A stretch of DNA of 64,000 bases from Enoplolaimus lenunculus (taxonomy: Eukaryota > Nematoda > Enoplea > Enoplida > Thoracostomopsidae), in contig JASANG010004043.1 of NCBI GenBank assembly GCA_030248215.1, positions 124,001 to 188,000 on the forward strand, read 5' to 3'. A program made the position numbers and the translations under genes. Under the pieces are notes generated by a model. The model saw only the letters and a list, made by a program, of their open reading frames with translations. It was not told the DNA's origin and searched no databases. Position 1 is the first letter of the stretch. The number at the start of each line of letters is the position of its first letter. Below are positions 62,913-64,000 of the stretch, in pieces.

Positions 62913-63328
62913 CTGGAACAGGGCTCGTACGCGAAGTGGGGCTAGGAAGATTCAAAAATCCGAAAAAATTTAACAGCATCCCCCAGAAAAATTCCAGACC
63001 CGCTTCAAATTATGTCATATAATTTGCTGTGTACCTCCCAAAAAAAGTTTCGTACTCTCACTAACACGTTGTGCTATCGATGGGCCTGTCTACAAGCTTA
63101 TTACTACCTTAACTTAAACACCAGGTTTGTCGTATTTTGTAAAATTAACGGCGTTTTTCCTCTCTGCCTCCATTCTTACGTTTAGGCTTAGGCTTAGGCT
63201 TAGGAATATGCTTATACTACTATTACGGCTTTGTTTTATACAGTGGCCATTATTTGGATAGTTCCGTTAGCTGTCAGAAGAAAAAGAAACTTCACATATT
63301 GAAATACGTAAACATTTTATTACAACAA

Positions 63329-63346
63329 AATAAAACTGATAATAAA
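63329..63346 (+). promoter_or_regulatory. Candidate poly(A) signals of the carboxypeptidase gene
   Basis: Two AATAAA hexamers lie at 63329-63334 and 63341-63346, about 420 bases after the stop codon at 62912. Confidence 0.4.
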
Positions 63347-63699
63347 GCAATGCAGGATAATAAAATCATGGAATGTACAATGTATAATGCAGTACTTGTA
63401 CAAACTTTAACGCAAATCAAATTAATCTTCTCCTATGTTTGACCACTAAAATTGCAGATCTTTGCGAAAATAATGGCTTTGCAAAATCAATCATAAGTTG
63501 AACCAATTGTGCTATACCGATTGGCCTAATTTAGCCTCGCTAAGAGCCCTAAGTCTAAGCCCAAGGTTAAACCTTACTGTTTGACTAACGTGTCTTCTAT
63601 GTTTTATTGTCATAATGTATATGAAAAATATAACACTGCCGTAATAGCATCACTCTGAGTGAAAAAGCACGATTATTGAAAAATTTGTAATATAAAGAT

Positions 63700-64000
63700 A
63701 TATAGGGTGCAACAGGAATTACAAATTACCGAAACCAAAATTTGAATTTGAAAAATTACCAGAACCAGATCCGAAAAGTGAAAAATGCATGGCACCGAAA
63801 ATTCGTTTTTATTTTCCTTTTTGTTGTATTAATGGTCAAATAACCTTATTTGAAGATAGGTGTCACTTAATTTGCTGTATTTTAAATTTTCGATACGCAT
63901 GGAAGCGAAATCAACTTTCGATGGTTAATTTTCGGTGATTGCCAAGATTTATATACCATACTAATTAAATCTATTTCGTTTCTATCGTCACTAATTGAAC
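63700..64000. mobile_element. MITE cut by the window edge, same family as 31153-31530
   Basis: It starts atagggtgcaacaggaatta and continues aaattaccgaaacc, gtgaaaaatgcatggcaccg and ttttcggtgattgccaag, in the same order as the reverse complement of 31153-31530. The far end is outside the window. Confidence 0.6.

Overview
This is AT-rich, intron-rich animal nuclear DNA with short exons, GT-AG introns, low gene density and many small non-autonomous transposons. The gene set (26S proteasome subunit Rpn6, iodotyrosine deiodinase, an N/E-type metallocarboxypeptidase and a PCM1-like coiled-coil protein) fits a metazoan. The style suggests a marine invertebrate, perhaps a tunicate, but nothing in the sequence names the species.

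Layout: 1-1036 is an 18-bp minisatellite. 3669-22179 (minus) holds a multi-exon gene for a Gln/Ser/coiled-coil protein that looks like the centriolar-satellite scaffold PCM1; its conserved C-terminal domain is not seen in the window. 22180-29727 is intergenic and packed with DNA-transposon remnants. 29728-35878 (minus) is a complete 12-exon PSMD11/Rpn6 gene; the joined exons give 430 codons plus a stop. 35879-51131 is a 15-kb stretch with no gene I recognise. 51132-62912 (plus) is an 8-exon metallocarboxypeptidase gene (728 codons plus a stop). Its third intron contains, on the opposite strand, a complete 5-exon iodotyrosine deiodinase gene (57215 down to 53441; 292 codons plus a stop). The phases of all splice junctions in these three complete models agree, which is strong internal evidence for them.

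The genes do not form a pathway; they are neighbours doing unrelated jobs (centriolar satellites, proteasome lid, halotyrosine recycling, C-terminal Lys/Arg trimming of peptides). The unusual content is in the repeats: a hAT-type MITE family (8-bp target duplication seen at 46626/46801) that carries TTAGGC-type hexamer runs; two tandem arrays that change orientation to make long palindromes; a 135-bp perfect inverted duplication combined with a 109-bp direct repeat inside a deiodinase intron; a 101-bp triplication next to a PSMD11 exon; and an in-frame AAT/AAC/AGC microsatellite giving an Asn-rich tail to the carboxypeptidase. I saw no CRISPR array, operon or prokaryote-like system.
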